NCBI RefSeq assembly: GCF_031457955.1
Contig: NZ_JAVDXN010000003.1
Location: 310,001 to 374,000 of the forward strand
DNA length: 64,000 nt
Source of the DNA: Mixta sp031457955
Lineage (GTDB): Bacteria > Pseudomonadota > Gammaproteobacteria > Enterobacterales > Enterobacteriaceae
Direction: 5' to 3'
Both the position numbers and the translations under genes were made by a program. The notes beneath the pieces are model-generated. The model saw nothing but the letters and a program-made list of their open reading frames with translations, ran no database searches and had not been told where the DNA came from. Below are positions 1-8,198 of the stretch, piece after piece. Numbering within the stretch: position 1 is the stretch's first letter; each line of letters begins with the position of its first letter.

Positions 1-510
1 TATGCGGGTATGTCGGTAAATATTCGCACTGATCCAATGAGGCTGGCGGCACAAGTCATTAGCGGTATAGGTTTCCTTGGCGCTGGCGTCATTTTGCACC
101 GGCAAAGAGACAGTATTTCTGGTTTGACAACAGCAGCAATTATTTGGGCATCAGCGGGCGTTGGCATCGCATGCGGGTCCGGATTCTATTTTTATGCTAC
201 TTTTTCCACCCTTCTCTTTTTCCTGGCAATTCGTTTCAGTCATACTCTCGGGCGCTTCAGACAAAGTGATGGTTATATTCATAAGATAGCCGTTCAATTG
301 ACACTTGCCGACAGCAGCGTTATCCCTGAGGTATTTCACCGTATGCACGAGAAAAAGTTCCTCCTTGAAACGCTTGATATTCACGACACAAAAAAAGGCA
401 AAATCATTATGTGCATGAAAATATCAGTTCGGAAAAGGATTACCGTATACAGCCTTTATTCAATGCTAAAAAATATTGAAAGCGTCGATTCTGTCTCACT
501 TGGCCGTTAG
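1..510 (+). CDS. MgtC/SapB family membrane protein, 5'-truncated by the window
   Basis: The reading frame is open from the first base, so the true start lies upstream of the window; an internal ATG at 10 is not the likely start. The visible part carries the MgtC hallmark around DPMRLAAQVISGIGFLGAGV, then two hydrophobic helices, and a soluble C-terminal part of about 80 residues like the ACT-like cytoplasmic domain of longer MgtC proteins. MgtC proteins are inner-membrane modulators linked to low Mg2+ and acid stress, and in Salmonella to inhibition of the F-type ATPase. That role is family knowledge; nothing here shows regulation, because the promoter is outside the window. Confidence 0.85.
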   Translation, partial: YAGMSVNIRTDPMRLAAQVISGIGFLGAGVILHRQRDSISGLTTAAIIWASAGVGIACGSGFYFYATFSTLLFFLAIRFSHTLGRFRQSDGYIHKIAVQLTLADSSVIPEVFHRMHEKKFLLETLDIHDTKKGKIIMCMKISVRKRITVYSLYSMLKNIESVDSVSLGR

Positions 511-899
511 CGTTTTTTCACCGCGCCATGTTACCGATCTTCCTGATGGTCTTCGATGACTTATCAGGTGCGCTTTCCGCTGGGCCAGCATGCGCAGGCG
601 ACGCAATGCCTTAGCGCTATGCGTCATAGGGGCTGGCTGCGCTGACTAAAAGCTTGAATCTGCTGGGGTGGGTTTCTTCGTTCGGCAGGTATGCAAAAGC
701 TGAAGGCAGCATCACGCGACAGAAAGGAGGTTACACGCGCTTATTATCTGAATTTGCGCGCCTCGTACAACAGTTGTGACAACGCATGTTGCAGGGATAT
801 GACAGGCAGGATAGATTGAAAAAATTCTGTTACGTCCCTGATTAATTAATGTGGTTATGGCGTCCTTTGTGTCGCCCGTTTCCACGTAAGGAAACTGCG
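511..899. other. Intergenic region upstream of opgB
   Basis: This stretch of about 390 bases between the MgtC-type gene and opgB has no convincing ORF, RNA gene or repeat. The last part must contain the opgB promoter, but I cannot assign -35/-10 boxes with confidence. An AAGGA Shine-Dalgarno sequence lies near its end at 887-891, before the TTG start of opgB. Confidence 0.4.
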
Positions 900-3191
900 T
901 TGTCTGAACTGTTTTCAGTCATGTTATTCGTGGCCTCGATTGTTATTTATGCGTATAAAGCCGGGCGCAACACTTTTTGGTACCTGTCTCTGCTGTTGGT
1001 TTTGGGCCTGTTTATCATCCTCAACGCCACGCTTTACGCCAGCAACTATTTTACCGGCGACGGCATCAACGATGCGGTGATCTATACGCTCACCAACAGC
1101 CTCACCGGCGCGGGCGTCAGTAAATATGTGCTGCCTGGCATCGGACTGGTGCTGGCGTTATTTCTGGTATTTTGCCTGCTCTCCTGGCTCTTGCGGCGGC
1201 GCGGCCACCGTCCGCACCACTTCGGCTACAGCTTGCTGGCGCTGCTGCTGGCGCTCGCCTCCATTAAAACTACTCCGGCTTTTCAGCAGGTCAGCGATTT
1301 AATCGTTTCCCAGACGCGCAGCGGCGAATCTGATTTTGCGCAGTGGTATCACGAGCCGCAAAAGCAGATCGCTAACCCCACGCTCAACCTGGTCTATATC
1401 TACGGCGAAAGCCTGGAGCGCACCTATTTTAATGAGCAGGCGTTTCCTCAGTTAGCACCAGAGCTAAGCCGCCTGAAGCAGCAGCAGGCGCTTGATTTTG
1501 CGCAAACTGAGCAGCTGCCCGGCACCGAATATACCATTGCCGGTATGGTTGCTTCGCAGTGCGGCATTCCGCTGTTCGCCCCTTTTGAAGGCAACGCTTC
1601 GGCCTCGCTTGCCAGCTTTTTCCCGCAGAATGTTTGCCTCGGCGATATTCTGAAAAACTCCGGCTATCAAACCTGGTTTATGCAAGGCGCGGATCTACGC
1701 TTCGCCGGAAAAGATACCTTTCTGAAATCGCACGGTATCGATCATCTTTACGGCCTGCAGGAACTAAAAGACCAGGTAACGGATCCCGCTTATCGCAATA
1801 ACTGGGGCTTTTATGACGACACGGTGATGGATGAGGTGTGGCAAAAATTCGAACAGCTGTCGCAACAGAAACAGCCATTTGCGCTTTTTACCCTAACGGT
1901 GGATACCCATCATCCTGACGGCTTTATCTCGCGCAGCTGTCAGCATAAAAGCTACAGCTACGAGGGCAAACCCAATCAATCTTTCAGCGCTGTGGCCTGT
2001 AGCCAGGAACACGTCGCACGGCTGATTGATCGTATTCTGGCTTCGCCCTGGGCCAAAAATACGCTGATTGTGGTCTCTTCCGATCACCTGGCGATGAACA
2101 ATACCGCGTGGAAATACCTTAATGCACATCAGCGCGATAACCTGTTTATGGTTATTCGCGGCGACCGTGCGCAGCCGCAGCTGTTGACCATGAAGCGCAG
2201 CGCGCTGGATAACGGCGCAACGGTGCTTGATCTGTTGGGCGGCGATAAGGCCATTGGCCTGGGGCGCAGCTCACTGTCGGATCGCTCGCTGTCGGAGCAG
2301 TTTGATATGAAGAAAAAAGTGCTGGAATGGAAGCCGGACGTGATCCAGCTATGGGGGTTTCCAAAGCATATTGAGCGCTTTAGCATCGACCAGGCAAAAA
2401 ACAGCATCAGCTTTTCCGGCGCGCATTTTAGCCTGCCGCTACTGCTGAAAATCGGTAAGGACAAAGTTGAACCGTTGCCGGAGGGTGAATACGCCGCACC
2501 GCTGCGCTATCAGCTGGCTGATTTCACCGCCGCCGATAAGTTTGTTTGGGTGGATCGCTGCTTTAAGATGGCGCGTTTATGGCAGCCTGCGCGGGCGATG
2601 TCGACCGATCTTTGCGTGGCGCAGGGGCAGCTGGGCGCACAGCCGCAGGTTCAGCATATCGATAAAACGAACTGGGAAAGCGCGGTGACTATTCCGCAGC
2701 AGCCGCTGGATCAGCAGCGCTGGCGGCAAAATGTCGCCGCGTTGAAAATCGCCGACAACGACATTCGTTATCAGGCCGACAGCTTTAAGTTTGAGGTTGC
2801 GGGCGCGCCGCAGGCGGTTAAAGCGTTTAGCGGCATTTCCCGTCCGGAGAGGTGGGGCCGCTGGTCTAACGCCAACCTTGCGCCGGAAGTGACGATTGAT
2901 TATGCCCAGCCGCTGCCGCCGCGTTTTGAACTGGTGATCCAAGCGAAAGCGTTTGGCCCCAATGCTCAGCGTCCGATTCCGGTGCGCGTGGGCGATCAGC
3001 AGCAGATGCTAACGCTAAGCCATGAGGTGAGTACGGTAACGCTGCGTTTTACCAATCCGGAAAACAGCCATCAGCTGGTGATTACGCCGCCGGAACCACA
3101 GCTGTCCAATGAAGGCAATATTATCGGCCAGGATCCGCGCAAGCTCGGCATCGGACTGATCGAGATTAAAGTGGTGCCGGTGGCGAATTAG
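900..3191 (+). CDS. opgB: Phosphoglycerol transferase I (osmoregulated periplasmic glucan modification)
   Basis: OpgB (MdoB) transfers sn-1-phosphoglycerol from phosphatidylglycerol to osmoregulated periplasmic glucans at the periplasmic face of the inner membrane. Four hydrophobic segments occupy the first 170 residues. The periplasmic sulfatase/LtaS-like domain has the nucleophile motif YGESLERTYF and the metal-binding motifs DTHHPDG and SSDHLAMNN. A frame-consistent ATG exists at 849, but TTG at 900 is preferred. It has AAGGA upstream, its product begins SELFSVMLF like E. coli OpgB, and the resulting 763 residues equal the E. coli length. In plant pathogens these glucans matter for virulence, which fits the Hrp island downstream. 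Confidence 0.96.
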   Translation: MSELFSVMLFVASIVIYAYKAGRNTFWYLSLLLVLGLFIILNATLYASNYFTGDGINDAVIYTLTNSLTGAGVSKYVLPGIGLVLALFLVFCLLSWLLRRRGHRPHHFGYSLLALLLALASIKTTPAFQQVSDLIVSQTRSGESDFAQWYHEPQKQIANPTLNLVYIYGESLERTYFNEQAFPQLAPELSRLKQQQALDFAQTEQLPGTEYTIAGMVASQCGIPLFAPFEGNASASLASFFPQNVCLGDILKNSGYQTWFMQGADLRFAGKDTFLKSHGIDHLYGLQELKDQVTDPAYRNNWGFYDDTVMDEVWQKFEQLSQQKQPFALFTLTVDTHHPDGFISRSCQHKSYSYEGKPNQSFSAVACSQEHVARLIDRILASPWAKNTLIVVSSDHLAMNNTAWKYLNAHQRDNLFMVIRGDRAQPQLLTMKRSALDNGATVLDLLGGDKAIGLGRSSLSDRSLSEQFDMKKKVLEWKPDVIQLWGFPKHIERFSIDQAKNSISFSGAHFSLPLLLKIGKDKVEPLPEGEYAAPLRYQLADFTAADKFVWVDRCFKMARLWQPARAMSTDLCVAQGQLGAQPQVQHIDKTNWESAVTIPQQPLDQQRWRQNVAALKIADNDIRYQADSFKFEVAGAPQAVKAFSGISRPERWGRWSNANLAPEVTIDYAQPLPPRFELVIQAKAFGPNAQRPIPVRVGDQQQMLTLSHEVSTVTLRFTNPENSHQLVITPPEPQLSNEGNIIGQDPRKLGIGLIEIKVVPVAN

Positions 3192-3197
3192 CGAAAC

Positions 3198-3222
3198 GCT
3201 TGCAGCGGCCGACGCTGCAAGC
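3198..3222 (+). terminator. Stem-loop between opgB and the lacI-type gene
   Basis: A perfect 9-bp stem (GCTTGCAGC / GCTGCAAGC) with a 7-nt loop begins 7 bases after the opgB stop and lies between two convergent genes. There is no real T-tract, so Rho-independent termination is only plausible. Confidence 0.5.
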
Positions 3223-3311
3223 CTTGCTCATCGAAATTGCCCGCTGCTAACCATTGACGCAGCGCGGCCTGGCTGGCGCGTCGCGGAGAGATAAAGGGAC
3301 GGCAAGCGGAT

Positions 3312-4394
3312 TCAGTCTTTTATTCCCGGCATGGCCGAACCGGTCGAGCCGCGGCGAATATAGCGCGTGGCAAACTCCGGCATCGGGCCGGGATCTTCGC
3401 CACGGATCTGAGCGATGATGCGGCGAGCCGCCTCGCAGCCCATCTCATAAACGGGCTGCGCGATCACCGACAGCGGCGGCGATACGATCTCCGTCCAGGG
3501 AAAGTTATCGTACATCACAAACGAAAGATCTTGCGGAATGCGCAGGCCGCGCAGATGAAACTCACGCAGCAGAGCCTGCGCAATCAGGCTATCGGAGGCG
3601 ATAACCGCTGTCGGCGGCGCGGTGTCATTAAAAAGCTCGCCAACGATACGCGCGACCGCCGCATCATCCAGCGCGTTGGGTTTAATCAGCGCCGGTTCAA
3701 ATGGTACGTCCGCCGCGCTAAAGGCGCGCTCCATACCGGCGATACGCTGGGCGACCGGCGTCAGGCCCATATCCGCCGGGCGGCGATAAGGTTCGCTGGC
3801 ATTCATGCTGGTGACGTAGGCGATGCGTCGATGTCCCGCTGCCAGCAGCTCCTGTGTCGCCTGCTGCGCCGAGCGGGTAAAATCGACGCCGATTACCTCG
3901 ACGTCCAGATGGTAAACCGCCCGGTCAAACAGCGTCAGCGCCCGCCCTTCCGTCAGCACCTGGGTTAAATGCGCATTATCGTCAGCGGCAGAACTGCTGG
4001 GCGCCACGATAATCCCATCCACCCGCTTCTCCAGCATCACGCGTACCGCCTCCTGCTCAATGCTCAGCTGTTCATCACTGTTGCTGAGAATAACGTGATA
4101 GCCCGCCTGACGCGCCACATCCGAAATCCCGCGCAGCGCCAGGCCGAAATGCGGGTTCTCAATATCACCGACAATCACCCCCAACGTATTGGAGCGGCCG
4201 GTATTCATGCTGCGCGCCAGCTCATTGGGGCGATAACCCAGTCGTTCCGCCGCTGCCAGCACCCGCGTAATTACCTCGTCGCTAACGGAGCCATAACCGC
4301 CCAGCGCCCTGGCCGCTTGCGCTTTTGATACCTTCGCTTCACGCGCTACATCGGCTGCGGTAGGCGCTTTCAATCGCATATTTGTGCTGGTCAT
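3312..4394 (-). CDS. LacI-family transcriptional regulator of the adjacent importer/oxidoreductase operon
   Basis: The product (360 residues) has an N-terminal HTH (ADVAREAKVSKAQAARALGG) and hinge (NELARSMNTGRSNTLGVIV), followed by a periplasmic-binding-protein-like effector domain (IENPHFGLALRGISDVARQAGY). It is transcribed away from the ABC-transporter operon at 4595-9326. The shared intergenic region has two 14-bp GAGACCGG-type palindromes, the usual arrangement for an autoregulated local repressor. LacI regulators mostly sense sugars or sugar derivatives, whereas the transporter belongs to the amino-acid family, so the ligand may be a sugar-amine or glycated compound (inference). An alternative in-frame ATG lies five codons downstream. 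Confidence 0.9.
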   Translation of the reverse strand: MTSTNMRLKAPTAADVAREAKVSKAQAARALGGYGSVSDEVITRVLAAAERLGYRPNELARSMNTGRSNTLGVIVGDIENPHFGLALRGISDVARQAGYHVILSNSDEQLSIEQEAVRVMLEKRVDGIIVAPSSSAADDNAHLTQVLTEGRALTLFDRAVYHLDVEVIGVDFTRSAQQATQELLAAGHRRIAYVTSMNASEPYRRPADMGLTPVAQRIAGMERAFSAADVPFEPALIKPNALDDAAVARIVGELFNDTAPPTAVIASDSLIAQALLREFHLRGLRIPQDLSFVMYDNFPWTEIVSPPLSVIAQPVYEMGCEAARRIIAQIRGEDPGPMPEFATRYIRRGSTGSAMPGIKD

Positions 4395-4472
4395 AATTAA
4401 TTCGAATCACAGGTTGAAGGATCGATCATTGACGGCTCCGAAAGGCTGTGCTTAATATCACTGTAACTGATT

Positions 4473-4486
4473 TGAGACCGGTCTCA
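4473..4486. promoter_or_regulatory. Putative LacI-family operator 1 (perfect palindrome)
   Basis: TGAGACCGGTCTCA is a perfect 14-bp palindrome with the central CG typical of LacI-family operators. It lies between the divergent repressor and importer genes. Its centre is 45 bp from that of a second copy, a spacing that could allow a looped or cooperative tetramer. Confidence 0.75.
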
Positions 4487-4517
4487 CAAGTGGACTTATC
4501 CCGATCAGCACCTGCAT

Positions 4518-4531
4518 TGAGACCGGACTCA
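4518..4531. promoter_or_regulatory. Putative LacI-family operator 2 (one mismatch)
   Basis: TGAGACCGGACTCA repeats the upstream palindrome with one base changed in the right arm. It lies 64 bp before the start codon of the binding-protein gene, compatible with repression of that promoter. Confidence 0.7.
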
Positions 4532-4594
4532 TACTAATTAAACGTCCCCGGTTTCAATAGTCGTTGATGTTTAGACAACAAAAACGGACTACTT

Positions 4595-5413
4595 ATGAAA
4601 TCGCACAACATCCTGTTCAGAATGGCCGTTGCGCTCATCGCCTCGGCTTCAATCATTACTCTCTCTACCTCGGCCAGCGCGGCGGACAACAACCCCTATG
4701 GCCTAATCGAACCAGGTCATATGCGCGTTGCCAGCCTGGGAGATGCAAAACCCTACACGTTTACCGACGCAACAGGCAATTTTACCGGCTTTGATATTGA
4801 ATTTTTTACTGATGTTGCCCATCGGCTGGGCATAAAACAGGTCGATTTTATTGGTCAGGATTTCTCCGGCATCCTGCCTGCGGTGGCTAATGGCCAGTAT
4901 GATGCGGGCGTGGCGGCGATCGGTATTACGCCGGAGCGCGCTAAAACCGTGGATTTTTCCACCGGCTACCTTGCGGGTTATCTGTCAGTGCTGACGCGCA
5001 GCGATACCGGAATCAAAGGTGTCGATACGCTGACAAAACGGCGGATGGGCGTGGTTCAGGGCACGCTGCAAGAGAGCTATGCGGTTAAAAATTTCCCGCA
5101 GACCGATCTGGTGCGTTTCCCCGACAACAATGCCGCAATCTCCTCGCTTAATAACGGCACGCTGGATGCAGTGTTCCTTGATTATGAGGCAGCCAAAAGC
5201 TATGCCGACCGCTTTAAACTGGTTCACGCGGCAAATATCCCCTCCTTCGATGCGCCCGCTGGCGTGGCGATCGCGAAACAGAAGCCGCAGCTAAAAGCCG
5301 CGCTGGATAAAGCGATCAAAGATGCCATGCAGGACGGCACCTGGAAACGCCTCTATGAAAAGTGGTTCCCAGGGTCGCCGATGCCGAAACAGTACCTGCC
5401 TGTCACGCAGTAA
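4595..5413 (+). CDS. ABC importer periplasmic binding protein, amino-acid (family 3) type
   Basis: The product (272 residues) starts with a signal peptide (MKSHNILFRMAVALIASASI, ending near ...ASAADN). The family 3 solute-binding fold follows: GLIEPGHMRVASLGDAKPYTF, the signature GFDIEFFTDVAHRLG, and the hinge FIGQDFSGILPAVANGQYDAG. It would capture a polar amino acid or derivative and deliver it to the permease encoded next. It is the first gene of a five-gene set (to 9326) behind the two LacI-type operators. The substrate cannot be read from the sequence; the downstream dehydrogenase and FAD oxidase suggest an N-substituted or unusual amino acid rather than a standard one. Confidence 0.9.
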   Translation: MKSHNILFRMAVALIASASIITLSTSASAADNNPYGLIEPGHMRVASLGDAKPYTFTDATGNFTGFDIEFFTDVAHRLGIKQVDFIGQDFSGILPAVANGQYDAGVAAIGITPERAKTVDFSTGYLAGYLSVLTRSDTGIKGVDTLTKRRMGVVQGTLQESYAVKNFPQTDLVRFPDNNAAISSLNNGTLDAVFLDYEAAKSYADRFKLVHAANIPSFDAPAGVAIAKQKPQLKAALDKAIKDAMQDGTWKRLYEKWFPGSPMPKQYLPVTQ

Positions 5414-5493
5414 TACCCCCTGCTCAGAGAATAGTCCGATCCACCGGGCAGGGATTTTTGCGTCCCGGCCCCTGAAAAAAGCGAGTGCTTACT

Positions 5494-6324
5494 ATGGACC
5501 TGTTCGAGATTCTGTCGCGTACTTTCTTCGATTTCCCCTCAATGCTGACTGTTTTCCCTCAGCTCCTGGGAACGGGTTTAATCAATACGTTGATTATTTC
5601 CCTTGCCGCCACGGTGCTGGGCACCACCTTTGGTCTGATTCTGGCGCTGATGGCAATTTCCCCCTCCCGTTGGTTGCGTTTGCCGTCGCGTATTTATACC
5701 GACCTGTTTCGCGGTCTGCCGTCGATTTTAACCATCCTGCTGATCGGCCAGGGCCTGGCTCGCTTCAGCTATCAGCTGTTTGGCCCCACGCCCTATCCGC
5801 TCGGTATTTTCGCCCTCAGCCTGATCGCCAGCGCCTATATGGGTGAGATTTTCCGCTCTGGTATTCAGAGCGTGGAAAAAGGCCAGCTGGAAGCGTGCCG
5901 TGCGCTGGGCATGAGCTATGCGCGCGCGATGGCGCTGATCATTATTCCGCAAGGCATCCGCCGCGTGCTGCCTGCGGTGGTGAACCAGTTTATTTCCATT
6001 ATTAAAGACTCTTCGCTGGTCTATCTGCTGGGTCTGATGGTGGGTCAGCGCGAGCTGTTCCGCGTGGGCCAGGATGCCGCTGTACTTACCGGCAACCTGT
6101 CGCCGCTGATGCTGGCGGGTCTGTTCTATCTGGTCATCACCGTGCCGATGACGCATCTGGTCAATGTGATCGATGAGCGTTATCGCAACGGCCGCCGCCG
6201 CGCCAGCGCCCCGCAAAGCGGCCTGAAAGAAGTTGATGAAGTGCAGCAGTACAGCGTGAAAACGCTGGCATCTGAACAACCCGCCCCTCTCACCCGCCAT
6301 CGGGAGCAACAATATGCTGAATAA
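5494..6324 (+). CDS. ABC importer permease, polar amino-acid (HisM/GlnP-like) type
   Basis: The product (276 residues) contains several membrane helices and the inner-membrane-component signature EACRALGMSYARAMALIIIPQGIRRVLPAV, the EAA loop that contacts the ATPase. The opening segment resembles the polar-amino-acid permease family (FPQLLGTGLINTLIISLAAT). ATG at 5494 is preferred over an in-frame GTG at 5485; neither has a strong Shine-Dalgarno sequence. The tail after about residue 220 is hydrophilic and longer than in many homologues. The stop overlaps the ATPase start by 11 nt, implying translational coupling. Confidence 0.9.
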   Translation: MDLFEILSRTFFDFPSMLTVFPQLLGTGLINTLIISLAATVLGTTFGLILALMAISPSRWLRLPSRIYTDLFRGLPSILTILLIGQGLARFSYQLFGPTPYPLGIFALSLIASAYMGEIFRSGIQSVEKGQLEACRALGMSYARAMALIIIPQGIRRVLPAVVNQFISIIKDSSLVYLLGLMVGQRELFRVGQDAAVLTGNLSPLMLAGLFYLVITVPMTHLVNVIDERYRNGRRRASAPQSGLKEVDEVQQYSVKTLASEQPAPLTRHREQQYAE

Positions 6325-7087
6325 TGCCTTAGCCGACACCCTCCAGCAGGAAGCGGCCTTTCACGGCGCCAGCCTTGAATTGCGTAATCTGACGCTGGCC
6401 TATGGCGATATCGAGGTGCTGCGTAACGTCTCGCTACAGATCCCGGCAGGCACCACCACCTGCATTATCGGCCCCTCCGGCTCAGGGAAATCGACGTTAC
6501 TGCGCGGCATTAATCGACTACATGAGCCGAAAGCGGGCGATGTGCTGCTCTCTGGCCGCTCGGTATTGAAGGATAAACCAGACGCGCTGCGCCTGCGCAT
6601 CGGCATGGTGTTCCAGCACTTTAATCTGTTCCCCGATCACTCCGCGCTGCAAAACGTGGCGCTGGCTCCCTGGAAGATCAAAAAGCTGCCGAAACAGCAG
6701 GCGATGGCGATCGCCCGCCTGCGGCTGGATGAGGTGGGATTAACGCAACGCGCCGATCACCGTCCGCGCGATCTTTCCGGCGGACAGCAGCAGCGCGTCG
6801 CCATTGCCCGTGCGCTGGCGATGGACCCGGAAGTCATGCTGTTCGACGAGGCGACGTCGGCACTCGATCCAGAGCTGGTCAAAGGCGTGCTCAACCTGAT
6901 GGCGGATCTTTGTCAGCGCGGCATGACCATGGTAGTGGTCACGCATGAAATGGGCTTCGCCCGCAAAGTCGCCGATCAGGTGGTATTTATGGATGAAGGC
7001 GAAATCGTGGAAACCGGTACGCCGGAAGCGATTTTCGAACGTCCACAGTCGGCGCGCCTGCGTCGCTTTTTATCGGAGGTGCTGTAA
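6314..7087 (+). CDS. ABC importer ATP-binding protein, polar amino-acid type
   Basis: The product (257 residues) is a complete nucleotide-binding domain. It has Walker A GPSGSGKST (residues 53-61), a Q-loop after MVFQHFNLFP, the signature LSGGQQQR, Walker B VMLFDEATSALDPE and the switch VVTHEMGFARKVADQVVFMDEG. These are typical of GlnQ/HisP-type ATPases. The gene overlaps the permease by 11 nt, and its stop overlaps the next start (TAATG), so importer and downstream oxidoreductase are very probably cotranscribed. Confidence 0.93.
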   Translation: MLNNALADTLQQEAAFHGASLELRNLTLAYGDIEVLRNVSLQIPAGTTTCIIGPSGSGKSTLLRGINRLHEPKAGDVLLSGRSVLKDKPDALRLRIGMVFQHFNLFPDHSALQNVALAPWKIKKLPKQQAMAIARLRLDEVGLTQRADHRPRDLSGGQQQRVAIARALAMDPEVMLFDEATSALDPELVKGVLNLMADLCQRGMTMVVVTHEMGFARKVADQVVFMDEGEIVETGTPEAIFERPQSARLRRFLSEVL

Positions 7088-8157
7088 TGGCGCTGCTGCA
7101 GGGAAAAATCCGCACGGCGGTGGTGGGCTTCGGCATTTCCGGCCAAGTCTTTCACGCGCCGCTGATCGCCGCCGATGCGCACTTTGAGCTGAACGTTATC
7201 GTTACCGGCAATGCTGAGCGTCGGGCGCTGGCCCAACAACGCTACCCACAGGCGCGGCTGGTAGAAAGTTGGCAACAGCTGTTACAGCTGATTGATGCTG
7301 GCGACATTACGCTGGATCTGCTGGTGCTGGGCACGCCACCGCAGGGACACCGTGCGCAGGCGGAAGCCGCCATCGCACGCGGGCTGCATCTGGTGATTGA
7401 TAAACCCTTTGTTCCGCACAGCCGTGACGGCGAGGCGTTAATCGCCGCCGCCCAGGCTGCCGGTACGCTGCTGACGGTGTTTCAAAACCGCCGCTGGGAC
7501 GGCGATTTTCTGACGGTGAAAAAATTGCTGAATCATAACGCGCTGGGCGATATCCGCAGCTTTGAATCGCGTTTTGAATGGTGGCGGCCGCAGGGCTTCG
7601 GCAACTGGCGTGACTGCGCGACGATTGCGCAAGGCGGCGGCCTGCTGCTGGATCTGGGCAGCCATCTGATCGATCAGGCGTTGCAGCTTTTTGGCCCTGT
7701 CGCCGACAGCTATGCCGAGCTGGCGCGTCATACGCAGCCTGTGATTTCCGACGCCGACGAAGATAGCTTTGTTTCGCTGCTGCACGTTAACGGCGTACGC
7801 ACGCGCCTGTGGATGAACGGACTTGCTGCGCGTCAGGGGCCACGTTTTCATCTGCTGGGCAGCCAGGCGGGCTTTAGCAAATGGGGACTGGATAACCAGG
7901 AGCCAGCGCTGGCTGCGGGCGTGACGCCGCTCGACGCCGACTGGGGCCAGGAAAAGCCCGGCAGCTGGGGCACGCTGACTGAGAACCACCAGGATCGCCT
8001 TATCGAAACCGAGCGCGGCGACTATCCCGCTTTTTATCGTCTGTTAGCGAATGCGCTGTTGGAAGGCGCGCCGCTGCCGGTAGAGGCCGCAGACTCACTG
8101 GCGACGCTGCGCCTGATTGAAGATCTTCATACCCGTTACGCCGTCCGCAATGCCTGA
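7087..8157 (+). CDS. Gfo/Idh/MocA-family NAD(P)-dependent oxidoreductase (YdgJ-like)
   Basis: The product (356 residues) has an N-terminal Rossmann motif (VVGFGISGQVFHAPLIAA), the DKPFVPHSRDGEAL segment that corresponds to the EKP catalytic region, and the family stretch FQNRRWDGDFLTVKKLL. It resembles enterobacterial YdgJ-type proteins. Such enzymes oxidise or reduce hydroxyls on sugars, inositols or their amine derivatives; the substrate here is unknown. The gene starts within the ATPase stop codon (TAATG), which ties its substrate to the imported compound. Confidence 0.88.
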   Translation: MALLQGKIRTAVVGFGISGQVFHAPLIAADAHFELNVIVTGNAERRALAQQRYPQARLVESWQQLLQLIDAGDITLDLLVLGTPPQGHRAQAEAAIARGLHLVIDKPFVPHSRDGEALIAAAQAAGTLLTVFQNRRWDGDFLTVKKLLNHNALGDIRSFESRFEWWRPQGFGNWRDCATIAQGGGLLLDLGSHLIDQALQLFGPVADSYAELARHTQPVISDADEDSFVSLLHVNGVRTRLWMNGLAARQGPRFHLLGSQAGFSKWGLDNQEPALAAGVTPLDADWGQEKPGSWGTLTENHQDRLIETERGDYPAFYRLLANALLEGAPLPVEAADSLATLRLIEDLHTRYAVRNA

Positions 8158-8198
8158 AACGGACAGCCTGTTTTCTTATTTGCATAAGGATTAAAGCT

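Noticed and set aside
849..899. Extended opgB start at ATG 849
   Set aside because: TTG 900 has the Shine-Dalgarno sequence, gives exactly the E. coli OpgB length and matches its N-terminus; the extra 17 residues are Trp/Arg-rich.
3192..3311. Minus-strand frame ending ...RASQAALRQWLAAGNFDEQG between opgB and the lacI-type gene
   Set aside because: It reads like protein but is only about 40 codons, has no start and lies over a stem-loop; not enough for a pseudogene call.
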